DNA of 64,000 nt. It comes from Phlegmacium glaucopus. Lineage: Eukaryota; Basidiomycota; Agaricomycetes; Agaricales; Cortinariaceae. Under the pieces are notes generated by a model. That model was given only the letters and a program-made list of their open reading frames with translations. It was not told the DNA's origin and searched no databases. How positions within the stretch are numbered: the first letter of the stretch is position 1; every line of letters starts with the position of its first letter. This document shows, piece after piece, positions 10,701 to 22,390 of this stretch. The stretch is from NCBI GenBank assembly GCA_015039465.1, contig MU130619.1, positions 277,366 through 341,365 on the forward strand, written 5' to 3'. The translations under genes and the position numbers were made by a program.

Positions 10701-12125
10701 TACACAAGAAGACTCAAACTTCTGCTATGACTTTAACACAATTGCATACACAAGAAGCCCTCTTGCTTCTGCTATGACTTTAACACAACAACAACTTTTA
10801 CAACAATTCAACAATTATTGCAACAAGTCAAACAACTCTGAGAAACTGATTTATTTTCAAGTCCACTACTCAAAGACAAGTGTTCTTGCTCAATGTCTAA
10901 GACAGTGAGCTGTACTAGGTTGCAATTGAGGGGGGGAAAGAAAGAATCCAATTTTCTGACTATTTACAAACCCTGGGAGGTATTTTATACATTTGAGATA
11001 TTTAAAAATAGATAATGTCCAAAAATAGATATACTGGTTCCTGGTACCCTTACTTTGGTTCTGGCACCATGTGCACTCATTGTTCCTGAAAATATAGGGG
11101 TTGTCTATTTTTAGCCCCATGTTACTAATTTTAGGTAGTTTCCACCCCTCTTGATGGGAACTGTGCCTATTGTGCCTGGAAACAATCTTTATGATTGTTC
11201 AGCACTCCCCCTATCCTTAATCATCATGATTCCCACACAATCACATGGTTCCACTATCTTGGTTATTCTGCTTCCACTGTTGCTAGGGCACCAACTTCCC
11301 CTGAATATTTATTAATAATATTCTGTTGCTCCAAAATCACACCCCATGACATTTGCTAACCCAATATTGTTTATTTAACTTTTCCTGTGCCAAGTCTATA
11401 AGGATATTCATGGATTTATTGGTTTTAATCCAGACATGCAATTTGTAGTGTAACAAATGATAGTCTATTGACCACACTTATTAACTATATGCATTTAAGT
11501 CACACAGTAATAGGTCTAATCAGCAGTTGTAGGGTAAACAACTCTGATTCCCTTGTCTATTATCAGTTGTATTAGCCAGTTATTGGTGCATTAATTAATA
11601 TTTATGCTGAAATAATAGATAAAAATTGCAAAAACCATGCTTATGCAGATTTAAATCATATCACCGGTTAATCGTCTCGACAGGCGCCGGTCCCCACAAG
11701 TCGGAGTGGACTTCCTTGCCTACAGCAGTGCTTCTCTCACCCTCTCATACCTTCATTATCAACTTCCTCTCCCCTTTAGCCCATTCACAGGACTCACAAA
11801 TAGCAACTTCACTATTGGTATCAAGTTCCACCCCTTCAACAAGCCCTTTTGATATTAGGAACTTGGCTCGCTCGTGTGAAACATGACCAAGACAGCGGTG
11901 AAGTTCATCGATGGATAGAGCTTCATTGGTACTCGCAACATGGATTCCATCATTGACGCTCAATGTATAGACACGGTAAAGTCCTCCCTTGACTTTGATT
12001 TTGCCAATAACTTGTCTCTGCCTATTGTAGATTTTGCAGACATTTCCAACAAAGACCATTACAGTTCCAGTGCTAACTGCTCGACTTATCAACACCAGAG
12101 TCACTCCCATAGATGGTGCGTACAT
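7794..12125 (-). pseudogene. Ty1/copia retrotransposon pol, 5'-truncated and decayed
   Basis: Read from 12125 downward: a GAG-pre-integrase domain (11745-12125; H...C...C pattern in CLGHVSHERAKF and CESCEWAKGERK), then integrase split by a 1.3-kb insertion (10360-11663), then integrase core with SPTDDYSR, LRSDRGGEY and HNGVSE. A single-base loss in a G run near 10196 shifts the frame. From 10145 to 7794 one frame carries the integrase C-terminus, RT and RNase H. It is broken only by TGA codons at 9531-9533, 8850-8852 and 8823-8825, where arginine would be expected. RT has DFDSAYLNSPL and AIHVDD; RNase H has GFVDADGA and SNTEAEYIA. The usual DN of the RNase H third acidic site reads NN (FCNNKSAIALA). 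No gag or protease is seen, so the element is 5'-truncated. Confidence 0.85.
10360..11663. mobile_element. 1.3-kb LTR-like insertion inside the copia integrase
   Basis: The copia frame is lost here and resumes on both sides. The insert begins TGATGTAAC and ends CATATCA (TG...CA). Flanks CCAG and CCGG could be a 4-bp duplication with one difference. Inside are a directly repeated segment of about 60 bp (10690-10800, around ACACAATTGCATACACAAGA) and a purine tract (GAGGGGGGGAAAG near 10927). No protein domain was recognised. A long solo LTR is the simplest reading. Confidence 0.5.
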
Positions 12126-12427
12126 CAGGAAGAAGGAAATTTATAAGTATTTCCCTTGCGAAATCTATTGCACAGGTAGTTTTTGGTTCTTCACTGTAGC
12201 AACCAGTAGCCGCAGTATGTCTCGGTAGTCAGTGCTATGTGTACATTCACCATGTAGCTATTGGGTAACTGTTAGTAGTCTCAATATCATCTCACTGTAG
12301 ACTCATAGCTTCGGTAGAAGAGGTAGTCAGGGCCAGTGGGCAGTAATACTCATAAACAGGAATTTTGAACATTTGTTAGTAGACCATCACTAGCTTGAGG
12401 AATAATCATACTTGGTGCAGGAAGGTA
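12126..12427. other. Spacer between copia and Plavaka
   Basis: No gene. CACTGTAG occurs at about 12197 and 12293, possibly subterminal motifs of the Plavaka element, but no clear terminal inverted repeat or target duplication could be fixed. Confidence 0.35.
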
Positions 12428-15400
12428 TCATTTTAAGCGACGAAGACGCTTGCGAGATACATGAAGATCAAGTAAGTACCGTAAGAGGAAAAAATCATGA
12501 TGGTGAAGATAGGGATTGAGAAAGAAGATCGTTGCATCATCGAGAACCGTAGATGACGTCCACGTATTGGGTATATGGCAACCAAATTTCGGAGCAAGGT
12601 GGCAGCTTCGTATTATCTTGTATACAGGAATAATAGACGCACGCTGGCGGTGGTTGTGAGAGGACTTGGAAATAGTGAACATTTTTGTGTCGAGATCGGG
12701 GGCATCCCGCAAAGGTGTATACCAATGGACATAGGCAAGGGGATGATAGTATGGGCCAAATTCAGCTGGCAAGTCGAAGATCACTCGCACCTGAGCAACA
12801 CGGAGCCCTAGGAGAGAGGACAGTACTAAGAAGCAATGTTAGATGTTTAAATTTTGAACTTACCACTTAAAGGGCCGCTTGCTGCAATGCCCGGGCTCTC
12901 TTGAATGAGCACTGTACTGAACCGACTGGGGACAGCTGGCTTTATGCCTTGGGATGTGATCGTGGCTGGGACAGTTTTGACGGCATGGATAATGTCTGCT
13001 GTGGGTTCTGACGTGACTTCAGGGATTGGGGGAAGGACAAACCGGACCTGTTTGTAGAGGTCAAATGTGGTGGCTATGGTTGGCGCAACGTCGCCACACA
13101 GTGGCTCCGTGTCGATGAACAAAGAAAGCTGTTGTAAGAAGTCCACCGCTCCAAAATCATCAACAATGGACTTTACCGAAACATTGCGGAGAGCGGGTTT
13201 CTTTGCAACGGTATAACTTTCCATCACCTCATCTTCTACAGCTAATTCCTCATCCTCATCCTCATCTTCGTCTTCATCAGCCTCATCCCAACCACCATCG
13301 TTCAAGACGCCAGCAGTATAGTCCGGAACGGCCCATTGAAGGTACAGGCAAAAGTGTTGAATGGACTCCTGGCGGTGGAGCCAGATTGTCATTTGTTTGA
13401 TGAATTGTTTTTTATTTGTTGCCTTGTACCCCATTTTCGCAAGATCGATGTGGAGGCGCTCTGTGCCTTCTGTATTGAATCCATCGGCAGTTCCATGTGA
13501 CCGAATTGCATCAATGTAGTGTTTTATGTTGTGAAGTTTGCTGATATTAAAATGAGTTCGTATTTCGAGATCCTCGAAGATATGTTTATTGTCATGAAAA
13601 GTGAGCCATGCCGCGTCGAGGAGATTCAGAGATTCGTCAGTGTGGGTCTCGAAGTGAGCATAGTATATGAAATCCAACACACCGTGAACGGCACAGATGA
13701 CAGCAGGGTCTGTGGCACCAGCGAGGACCGCAAGAAAAACCTTCTCCATATTTTTGTGCTCGGTTCCGGTCCATTGGGTTGTTAACGAGATGCCCCTCTT
13801 GAAATGCCGGAGGGTTGGATGAGGCGACATTGACTGAAAGCGCTGGTCTACTTCACCCTCACCACCTTCAGTTGCTTCGGTTGCCCAACTTGAAATGTGA
13901 TCCTTGAAAACGCCCTTATGGAGTTGATGAAGGATGTCGGGTGTGATACTGGTGAATATATTACAATGAGGGAGATCTGCCCAGAAGGGGTTGACTGCTC
14001 GAAGACTATGATTGTCGAATTCAGGTGGGTTTTCGCCATTAGCTTGCTCTCCCAGGATTCGGATTGTGGTTTCTGGATCACGCATGTCTGAGAAACGTCG
14101 AGCACCACGTTCCTTCGGATCTACAATGCATCTCGGACAGGCGCTCTCCTTGCAACATGCAACGAGGCATTGCTCAGGGTAGTCAGCAATGTAGGCAGCC
14201 AAGATTGGATAGACAGTGCGGATGAAACCATCAGCACATTGCATATCCACGCCATTTTCCCCAGCATCAATCAGCGGTTTTAGAAGGGTGCGCATGCATT
14301 CATGGAACAGCTGATAGCCTTCGACAGACCGTCTTTTCTTCAAAAAACATTCAAGTTTAGAGATAGGTACATACCCAATGAGGACCATTGCTCATGTGGA
14401 GGGCTGACGGTGGGTCTCTTTCTTGATGTTGCTGATACTCAAATACACAGGCCATGCCTGCTTATCCCCAGTGAAACATGTGAGCTGCGTCTTGTCAGAA
14501 GAGAGAATGACAGGAGCGATTGTGACGCCATCTGGTAACTCTGGCTGATAAGGCAATGTGGTAAGCTCATTTCTCACGTCAAATAGCTGACTGAGTCACA
14601 AACCTGCATAGACCACCACCAATCCCCCGTCCACATCTCACTATACTCGCGGTTCGTCCCATCTTCATTCCTATATACTTTTTTTGGTGCGTAAAATTGT
14701 TTTCCTTTAAATGCTGGGTTGCCCATTAATTCTTTGATGCATTCAACAGGATTACGATGCCAGAGCTCTACATCGTCCGTCTTCAATTCACCATTTGGGC
14801 CGATAATATCGCCTTCGATCCGAAACGGTGTGCATGTCCATTCAGGTCCATCGGGAAGGGCATCAATTCGCTTCAGTAGAGTGCATACATTATGGAAAGC
14901 AGGATCAGCGCCATCCTTGATCTGAAGGTCTGTCAGAATAAGATCATGCATAAATCATCTCATCCATTTACCTTGTTCAGTTTTAGGAACTCGTCTATTT
15001 TCTTATGACTGACACCAGACGTCATCAACCATCTTGCAAGTTCCCACTCGTCTTCACTCTCAAAAGGCATCCAAGGTGCATCACCAGCTCTTCTTTGTTG
15101 CTCCAAGCGCTGCTCAAAGTCTGTCTGGCCCTTTTCTGCATGAGGTAAACCAGCGCCTGGATAGTCATGGACATATCTTGCATCGTTATCCTCCAATTCG
15201 TCATCTTCGGCATCTTCAACAGATGCGCGTCTTGAGCGCACATTGACATTAGGTTCTTCACCACCTGATGTCTCAGAATCTGATTCAGCTGTGGCAATTG
15301 GTTCAATCGGTGGATCAAGTCCAACATCGGGAATTGACTCCATGTCGCTATTGGGGTTGTTTGGATCATATGGTTGGTTTCCCATCTCAATATCATCGTT

Positions 15401-15538
15401 ATAGGGTTCATCATCATCAGCTTTGTAGGAGGCCTCGAGTTTTGCTTTGCATCGCTGAGATTGAGCAAGGTGTGAGCTCAATCCTTGAGCCGTGGGGGGC
15501 GCTTTTGGACAAAATGGACATTGGTGAGAGTTTGACAT
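12428..15538 (-). pseudogene. Plavaka-family transposase
   Basis: The likely start is at 15538 (MSNSHQCPFCPKAPPT), which opens a C2H2-like finger. Exon 1 ends at 14972; a 50-nt intron (14922-14971) leads to IKDGADPAFHN. The second junction, near 14574-14600, does not resolve cleanly and may hold a one-base change. The core has MWTGDWWWSM, APVILSSDKTQLT and GDKQAWPVYLSISNI, all typical of Plavaka transposases. A TGA at 14392-14394 sits where an arginine codon is likely, just before [16 protein letters not shown]. The long exon then carries [21 protein letters not shown], the [10 protein letters not shown] cluster and [12 protein letters not shown] 56-nt intron (12808-12863) joins to a last exon ending at 12428. 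Apart from the stop and the one doubtful junction it is almost complete. The DUF6532-type gene starts only 178 bp away in the opposite direction. Confidence 0.85.
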
Positions 15539-15716
15539 TATCAGAGAGTATGAAGACGTTGCTGATGAATCTGCCTCTAAGTTATTCCACAGAAATACGG
15601 CATATGCCTTGCAACGCATCCACACTTATCCCAATGGAGTCCGCTGGCTATTTTTTTTCCAGTATTGATTCTCCAACTATAACAAACACCGCTTCCTCAC
15701 TTCCTCTTTACAGTCT

Positions 15717-18090
15717 ATGTCTACCCGCAAGGTGGGCTCATTGGAAGAAGATGACAGTCAAGATTCGGAAGCCCCTCCGTCGAAGAAAGTCAAGACTTCC
15801 ACAGTCGTTGTACAGGCGCGTGCCCCACAATGCAAACGGACAGTCACCGATAAACAAAGTGCTCTTGGTAAGTTTTTCTTCCCATACATATATTGTTCTA
15901 TTCTTCACTTGCATGTTCAGATCAAAATGCCGCTAACGCCAGTGACAAAAAGGTTGAAAACCTTAAGAAAAAGCTTGCAAAGGCCAAACAAGATGCTAAA
16001 AAGGTCAAACAACCTAGTTCGTCAATCCATTGAGCCCTACATTGCAAGCTAAGTATCATATTTTTCTCTTCTAGCCTCACAACTCCTCAACAGTGATAAA
16101 GATGAGTACGAAAGCGAGGAGAAGGATTCTGATGACTTCCCAGGCTTTCGAACTTCGGTATTAAATCTTCCTATGAATCTTTTGGGTCTCCTAAGCTGAC
16201 AACGTCTGTGGCTAGATTACCCAACTGCCGTCTGTGAAAATAACTTCCAAGCCAAATCAGTCTACAAAACTCCGTCACTCAAACATTAACCAGGAATGAG
16301 CAGGTCTAACAAACCCCATGATGCACCTCTCCAACCGCACATTTCTCAAAGTACCCCATGAGCTAACATCCGCTACTCCCGAGCCTACAAATTGCGAAAG
16401 CTCTCTGTCTCGTCATACATCGCCATCAAGTACTGGATACGCAGGCGATGGACTTCCATCCGGTTCATCTCTCTACAACAGTGAATCTCAACACGCATCA
16501 TTGCCAGCACCAGCCACCCAGTCAAGTAAGAGGTCTCTCCCTGTGGCTGAACTCCTCGAGGGTGTTGTGACCAGTAGACGACCCAAAGCATTGGATTATG
16601 TTGACATTGTGAACACACTTCTGGTGCGAACCATGTTTGACTATGAGGGCTTAGTTTTGACCCATGATGCTTTCCCAAGTCCTGCTCTATGTCGCCAATG
16701 GGCTCTTCGCTGCTGGAAAAAAGGCATCCAAGGATGCTGATGAGTTCTATGAACTATCCGATAGAATGTGCAATCTTGTAAGTTCATTCTTCTGAGTCTG
16801 TATAAGCCCCTTTACCCTAATAAACCGTATCATATGAAGGTCAAGAAGCGCGGCTCACGCATCTGTGGCCATGTCCTGGCAATTGTTCGGCCTCAAATCA
16901 TTGCAATCTATAGCTTCAACCGTAAAGTCACTCCGCAGGCAAAAACCCGCAACAGGACGTTGTGTGAGACACTCTTGGAAAACAGGGCTTTTCATTATAA
17001 GGTCTGATTCACTTTGACGTATCATTTAATTTCCCATCTAATTGATATCCCTTTAGGATACTAGCGCACTTCACATAGGCACACTACAGTGTATCGAAGG
17101 GTACGATTCCCGGAACGGACACACTGTGTCGAAAGATACGGATTCACGGAATACCTACGGCACTAGACGATGCCGGGCAGGTCTATCAGCATGGCCGGGT
17201 GCTGTCAACCCAAGAATGCAGGACCTTCAGGGAGCATGAACCGGCAGCATGTATATTTAAACTGGTCATAGTTCGGCCATGCTATGACCGGGTGATAGCT
17301 AAGTACTCGAAACCAGTATGTTTTCCTCAGATCGAACATCGACTTAGTTTCCCACTCTTGGTCTGCCTATAAGTTCAGTGCAACTTCCGGTTCAGCTACG
17401 CTCCGTCTTACTCCGAAATCTAGGACACGAAGGGTATGCAATAGCAAAGCACGTATAAGCACAGGCTAAGTCCTATCTCTACACAGTGACTCCGTTCCGG
17501 AACTACGTCCGTTACTCCGTCCGAAACTCCGGAACAGAGTTCTCGAACTTAACACTTTGGTCAGAACAAGATTATATCTGAGATCATTTACCTTGCATGG
17601 TTCGAAGACAAGACATCTCAAGGCCCGCTTCTCCCACATTACTTTAACCCTATCCCAATCGAAACACTTGCCTTCATCCTCACTGTGGTATATGTTCTAT
17701 CACCTCATATTTCTCTGAATTCAATTAACATGATACATAGATTGATTTCTGTCTGCAAGAATGGTCAACTGGAACTTTTATTCAAGCAAAATTCTTCAAA
17801 AAGGATGTTCTTGCTTCCCACAAGGCCTACCGTCTTGAGGTTGAGGCATGGAGCGCCCTTAATCCTTCTGTCATTGAAAATATCCGTAAGAAGCTATTCA
17901 ACCGTGCGCTGTAAGTATCAATTATTGTGGACAGATCATGACTAATAAGTAGATCATTAGTCGCAGTGCAGGTGTGGTTAATGCCACCTTAACGATACCT
18001 TCTTGCCTTCAGGAAACAATCAAGGACCGTGTACAGATGGAGCTTGATGGTCGGACTAGGGAGACAGATAGTGAAGTTTCTGATATGTAG
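15717..18090 (+). pseudogene. DUF6532-type gene, frameshifted and LTR-interrupted
   Basis: Exon 1 (15717-15867, MSTRKVGSLEEDDSQD) has a Lys-rich acidic leader; introns follow at 15868-15920 and further on. A Ser-rich exon leads to the core VNTLLVRTMFDYEGLVLTHD and SPALCRQWALRCWKK, then a shift at an A6 run (16717-16722). The other frame continues DADEFYELSDRMCNLVKKRG (intron 16778-16839) and CGHVLAIVRP, with an intron at 17002-17056. The next exon (DTSALHIGTL) is entered by LTR-related sequence (about 17087-17554) and resumes WSEQDYIxEIIYLAWFEDK, then YFNPIPIETLAFILTV. It ends RTRETDSEVSDM at 18090. This block order is what I remember for basidiomycete DUF6532 proteins. The molecular function is unknown. 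Confidence 0.65.
17087..17554 (+). mobile_element. LTR copy 4 with divergent 5' half, inside the DUF6532-type gene
   Basis: From about 17205 to 17554 it matches the solo LTR family (CCAAGAATGCAGGACCTT, AAGTACTCGAAAC, GAACTTAACA end). The first ~120 bp differ: CACTACAGTGTATCG and GGTACGATTCCCGGAAC also occur near 31637-31690 as a separate repeat. No 5-bp duplication flanks the whole segment (CTTTG on the right only), so it is chimeric or rearranged. Confidence 0.6.
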
Positions 18091-18462
18091 ATGCTTGCAG
18101 TATTCTGCTCATGGTTGGTTAGATAGCTCTAAGATATGTATCCAGTCAATATCAATGCTATTTTTATTTTTTTATTTTTTTATTTTATTCCTATTTTATT
18201 CTCCGTTGTGGCGAACCATATGTCAGAGAGTACATGCACTATGATAGACTACTATATGAAAGATATTGGCAATGACTGTGTGAAAAAGAGAACTGTGGCA
18301 ACTGCGTGAATGTCCCATACAAGGACTTCGATGTGGAAATAGAGCTATAAGAATAAGGGATGCTAAAATCGGGGATAGAGTAAATTAGATAATGAGTAAT
18401 ATGTGCAATATAAAGGTATCGTCGAACGGGTATGCGGGGCGAGGAGTGGTATTAGACAGGAT
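18091..18462. other. 3' flank of DUF6532-type gene and LINE 3' end
   Basis: AT-rich (T runs at 18155-18205). It holds no gene. The LINE 3' untranslated region probably ends here on the minus strand, but no poly-A or clear target duplication was seen. Confidence 0.4.
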
Positions 18463-21400
18463 TTAACTGGCTGGGTGACAGAATCTTTTGGTAGCTTTGA
18501 TGTAGCGGAAGAGTGGTTTCAGCGCAGTGGGGGAGTTGAGAATCTTTGATAAGTCATGTGCTATTGGTCCCAAGGAGGCTTGCATTGCGATCCTCGGTGC
18601 CGCGAACGCTGGGCATTGGAGGATGTAATGTAATACTGTTTCGTTGTATAGTTGACACGTAGGGCATAGCGGCGAATCTGTCTTTCCCATACGATGTAAA
18701 TGCTTGGCAAGGGGCGCGTGGGCGGTTCTGAGTTGGGTGAGAATGGATGTGTGTTTGCGTGAGAGGGGACGTGTCAGCGTGAGGTATTTGTTCGACGGTG
18801 CTGATGGTAGGATGGACCTGAAACGGTCATATCTGGGTGAATCCTTCCATTCTGTCTGCACGATAGATAGATTTTAATTCTGCGTGATAGGCTTGGCGAA
18901 GCGCTGACTTGCTATGGGGTAACTGCTTGCGAAGGAGTATGGGTAGATTGGTGCAGCTGCCGTGCCTCTCTGTCGAGGCTTTTTTTGCCTCTTCGTCCGC
19001 TCTCTCATTCCCTTCTATGCCCTCGTGACCTGGCGTCCATCTGAAGGTGAGTGAGATGCCTCTGTTTTTGTTGCGTATGGCGTTGATTTCCTGAATCAGC
19101 ATGTCGATGAGGTAGTGGCTCGGCGCCGGTTTTGAGAGCATCAGCGCTTTGATGATAGCTTGGTTGTCCAGTCCTATCGTTGCCGTTCTGATGTTACGTT
19201 CCTTTCCCAATAGTCTGACTCCTATGATGGCCCCTACTCCCTCTCCTTCATAGACCGTGTGATGTTCTTCTGTACCCAGGTAATAGTTTGTTGCGCGTTT
19301 TTCTCGGTCTCCTCTGAATAGCACAGCGCCTGCCCCTATGTTACCATCCAGTCCTGACCTGTCCGTATACACTCTCGCATCCACTCCGTCCTCCCTATCT
19401 TCCTCAATGGCCTCCTCCTTCGTCTCTGCTATTCTGATATTGAAATCTGGTATCCATTTGTTGTTGTGTCGAACTGTATTAATATTTTCGATTAGTGTAG
19501 GTTTGATATTGTATCTATGAAAGAGAATGTGTAAAGGGGTGGGATGACGCTTAACCAGCTGTAACGCTGCATTTTTAACGGGTTTGTGCAGGGCATGATT
19601 TGGGGGGAGCGTTGCCATACATAGAGTGGCTCGATGTAAATGTTTATCAACTAATAAATGAAAGGGTAAAAGGTTAGCCATAATGTCTAGAGTGTCTGTA
19701 GGCGAAGTACGCATCGCGCCTGTGATCATAATGGCTGCTTGACGTTGGATGCTAGCAAGTTTTATAATAATAGGAGTGTTCTTACCCTGACCCCCTGCGC
19801 TTGTGGCGACTTTACGTTGTGGGGTGAGGAAGATGTCGGCGGCGTATAACATTCTGGGAATAGCGATGGCGAGAAAGAGACGACGTAGGTATGTTGCTGA
19901 GATGCCGTGCGATTTGTGGATGAGGTGATGGAATTGGATAATCCAGTCCTGTCCTTTGGCGAGTGCGGCTGCGCCCTGGGCTTTCCACGTGAGCTTGTTA
20001 TCAACTAAGACTCCTAGGAATCTAGCTGTTTCAGCGGACTTGATACGGTTTCGACCTAATATAAGGTTGCGTCTTGGTATAGGGACTTGTTTGTTGTGCA
20101 TGAAGGTGTGCGGAATAGTGCGTTTTGTTAAGTCGAGCAACTGAAATTTGTCAATGCCAAATTCGCAGTTGTGCGTCTTAGCCCATTCTAAGATACCGTG
20201 GGAATGGTTCATGATGTGTTGTAGCTTCTGATGTGTTTCTGTGAAGTCCTTTCCTATGACAATGACCGCGGCGTCATCAACATACAGGAGAATCAATTCA
20301 CCTAGCTTCTGGTCTGGAATTTTAAGGATGTCGGCGTTATATAAGAGGTAACAGATCCCTGAGAACGGGTCCCCTTGATCTAGACCGTTGTTGACCGCAA
20401 AGAGAGCTGTCTTGTGATTGTCGAAACTGATCGTCGTTTGTCGGTTATGCAGTCGAAGCTTCATCCATGCGGTGTATTCTATCGGTATGCCCTTTGTGCG
20501 CATGTTGTGAACCAGCCTGTCTATGCTGACGCTGGGAAATGCGGCCTTGACGTCTAGGAAGAGAGCCGAGGCCACTAGACCCTTCCGCCATGCATCTTTG
20601 ACCGTCTTTGTGAATAGATGAAGTGAGTCCGCTGTGGTGCGTCCTGGACGTGCCCCAAAGTGATTGTGAGGAAGGATGTCGAGTTTTTCGCACATTGTGA
20701 CTATGTCCTCTGTGTGACACACATTAAGTAATCTCGCCATTCCGTCTGATAAGACGATAGGCCGCCACGCTGAGGGGATTGTGTAGTCTGATTTGCCCGG
20801 CTTTTTCATGACTAGGGTGTCCGTGAGGGCCCAGTCATCTGGATAGTAACTCAGCGTGTGAGTAGCTCTGTACAAAGGGCCGAGGTAAGGAACTAGAACT
20901 TCTCTAGCGTTAATAAGAACGCTGTTCGGTATGGTGTTCCTCCTCGAGGCTTTGAAGGGTTTCAGTTTTTTGATTGAACGATGAATTTGCTCGTTGGTGA
21001 TGTTTGTGAAGGCCCATTTTGGGGGTGGGTACTCTGCGTCGGGAGGGACTATGGGTGTAAGTGGGTTAGGTTTTGGGAAGAAGGTGTCGTATAGGAGTTT
21101 CCCCTTGCTTTTGTTGTCGTTGGCTTCACTGATTACCCTTTTGGTTACCGGATCAATGACTTGAAGTGATGGCACCCTCAATCTGCCTGCGTCTGTTGCC
21201 GGCCCTGTAACCAGTCTACTGGCTTTCCACACGCTCGCCTCGTCTATCCCCTCCAGCCAGTCAGCCCAGTGTTCGATCTTCGCTTTCCTGATTGCTTCTG
21301 CGTAGTCATTCCGCTGTCTACGATATTCCTCGTGGGCTGGGTGTTGTTGGTTCCATCGGTGATATTTGGACTTGGCGCCTAGACGACGTGTGTTCTTTTT

Positions 21401-22390
21401 TGCTGTTTCTAGATCCTTGTTCCACCAGCATTTCGAGTACGGGCTCGGGTTCGACAGTTTGACGTTCTCTTCAATTGCATGCTGAATCGCTTCATTGAGT
21501 CCCTTGAGTTTCTCGTCGAACTCATGTACAGTCTGGATTTCTGTGGGGGGAGGGAGTTGATCTAGTTGTTCCTGTAGGGTGTTAGTTAGTTTAACCCAAT
21601 CTACGTCTCTGAAATTATGTCTGGGTTCCCAGGCGTCTTTGGGGGCCTGAACATCCAATTCCGTCACTATGGGAAAATGGTCCGATTTGATAGGTCTATT
21701 GGCGTCGTCCACATAACACTTGATGATCCCATTGAGCATGTCTTCTGAGCAGAATATGTTGTCGACTCTTGTGTAGTTGCCGGAGCCATGAGCCTTCAGT
21801 GTGGGGATAAAGGGCGGCAGGGCCATCTTCATTCCGTGCCGGCCTAGCATATTGAGTAGAGGTTGAGCGAGGTCGAGATTATGCCTGGTGAATAGATGGT
21901 TATTGCGTGGTTTGTCCCAGATTGGGTGGTGACGGTTGAAATCCCCGGCCCAGAAGGTGGTGAGGGGTAGGTTTTTACAGCGCTGCTGGGAGGGGTCTCG
22001 CATGAACGCCGATACGTGGGTTAGAGCATCATTGTGTTTGACGTCATTGTAAATGTTTATAAATCGAAGCGTACTGAACTGGCCACTAATTTCTATGGCT
22101 GTAATATCAGGGGTGTCGAAGTGTATTTGTTTCCACGCGTCCATTGCTAGTTCTGTACTGATTAGTATTAATGAGCGAGTACTGTCTGGTCGCTTTTTGT
22201 GAGTAGTGGGATATATAACCGACCAGAGCGGGTTGGCTCTGGATTTTCCATTAAAATCGATGAATGGTTCCTGAATGAGGCAAATATCGTAAATGTTTTT
22301 TCTAAGCGTTTGTAGAAGGTCAATTTGGCTGATGAGTGATTTATTTGTATTCTGCTGCCGAATTCTAAACAGGCGTTGATTAGTTACCAT
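18463..22390 (-). pseudogene. LINE ORF2: endonuclease, reverse transcriptase, RNase H, C-terminal zinc motif
   Basis: The preferred start is the ATG at 22388-22390 (MVTNQRLFRIRQQN), which overlaps the ORF1 stop by 11 nt; an upstream in-frame ATG exists at 22408. The APE-type endonuclease has CLIQEP, WAGDFNRHHPIWD and SDHFPI. RT has FLDVKAAFPSVS, NGLDQGDPFSG and LLYVDDAAV (YVDD near residue 707). RNase H has VYTDRSGLDGNIGAGAV, EGEGVGAI, GLDNQAII and WTPGHEGIEGNERAD, so the D-E-D-D set looks present. At 18862-18871 a TATC repeat coincides with a frameshift. The other frame continues TEWKDSPRYDRF to a C-terminal CPTCQLYNETVLHYILQC motif, ending at 18463. Similar to I/Tad1-type LINEs that carry RNase H. 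Nearly intact, possibly a recent insertion. Confidence 0.85.

Noticed and set aside
12034..12228. Plus-strand frames opposite the copia GAG-pre-integrase domain
   Set aside because: Antisense to a recognisable domain and without motifs of their own.
20445..20720. Minus-strand frame of 91 codons within LINE ORF2
   Set aside because: Shadow of the RT domain in another frame.
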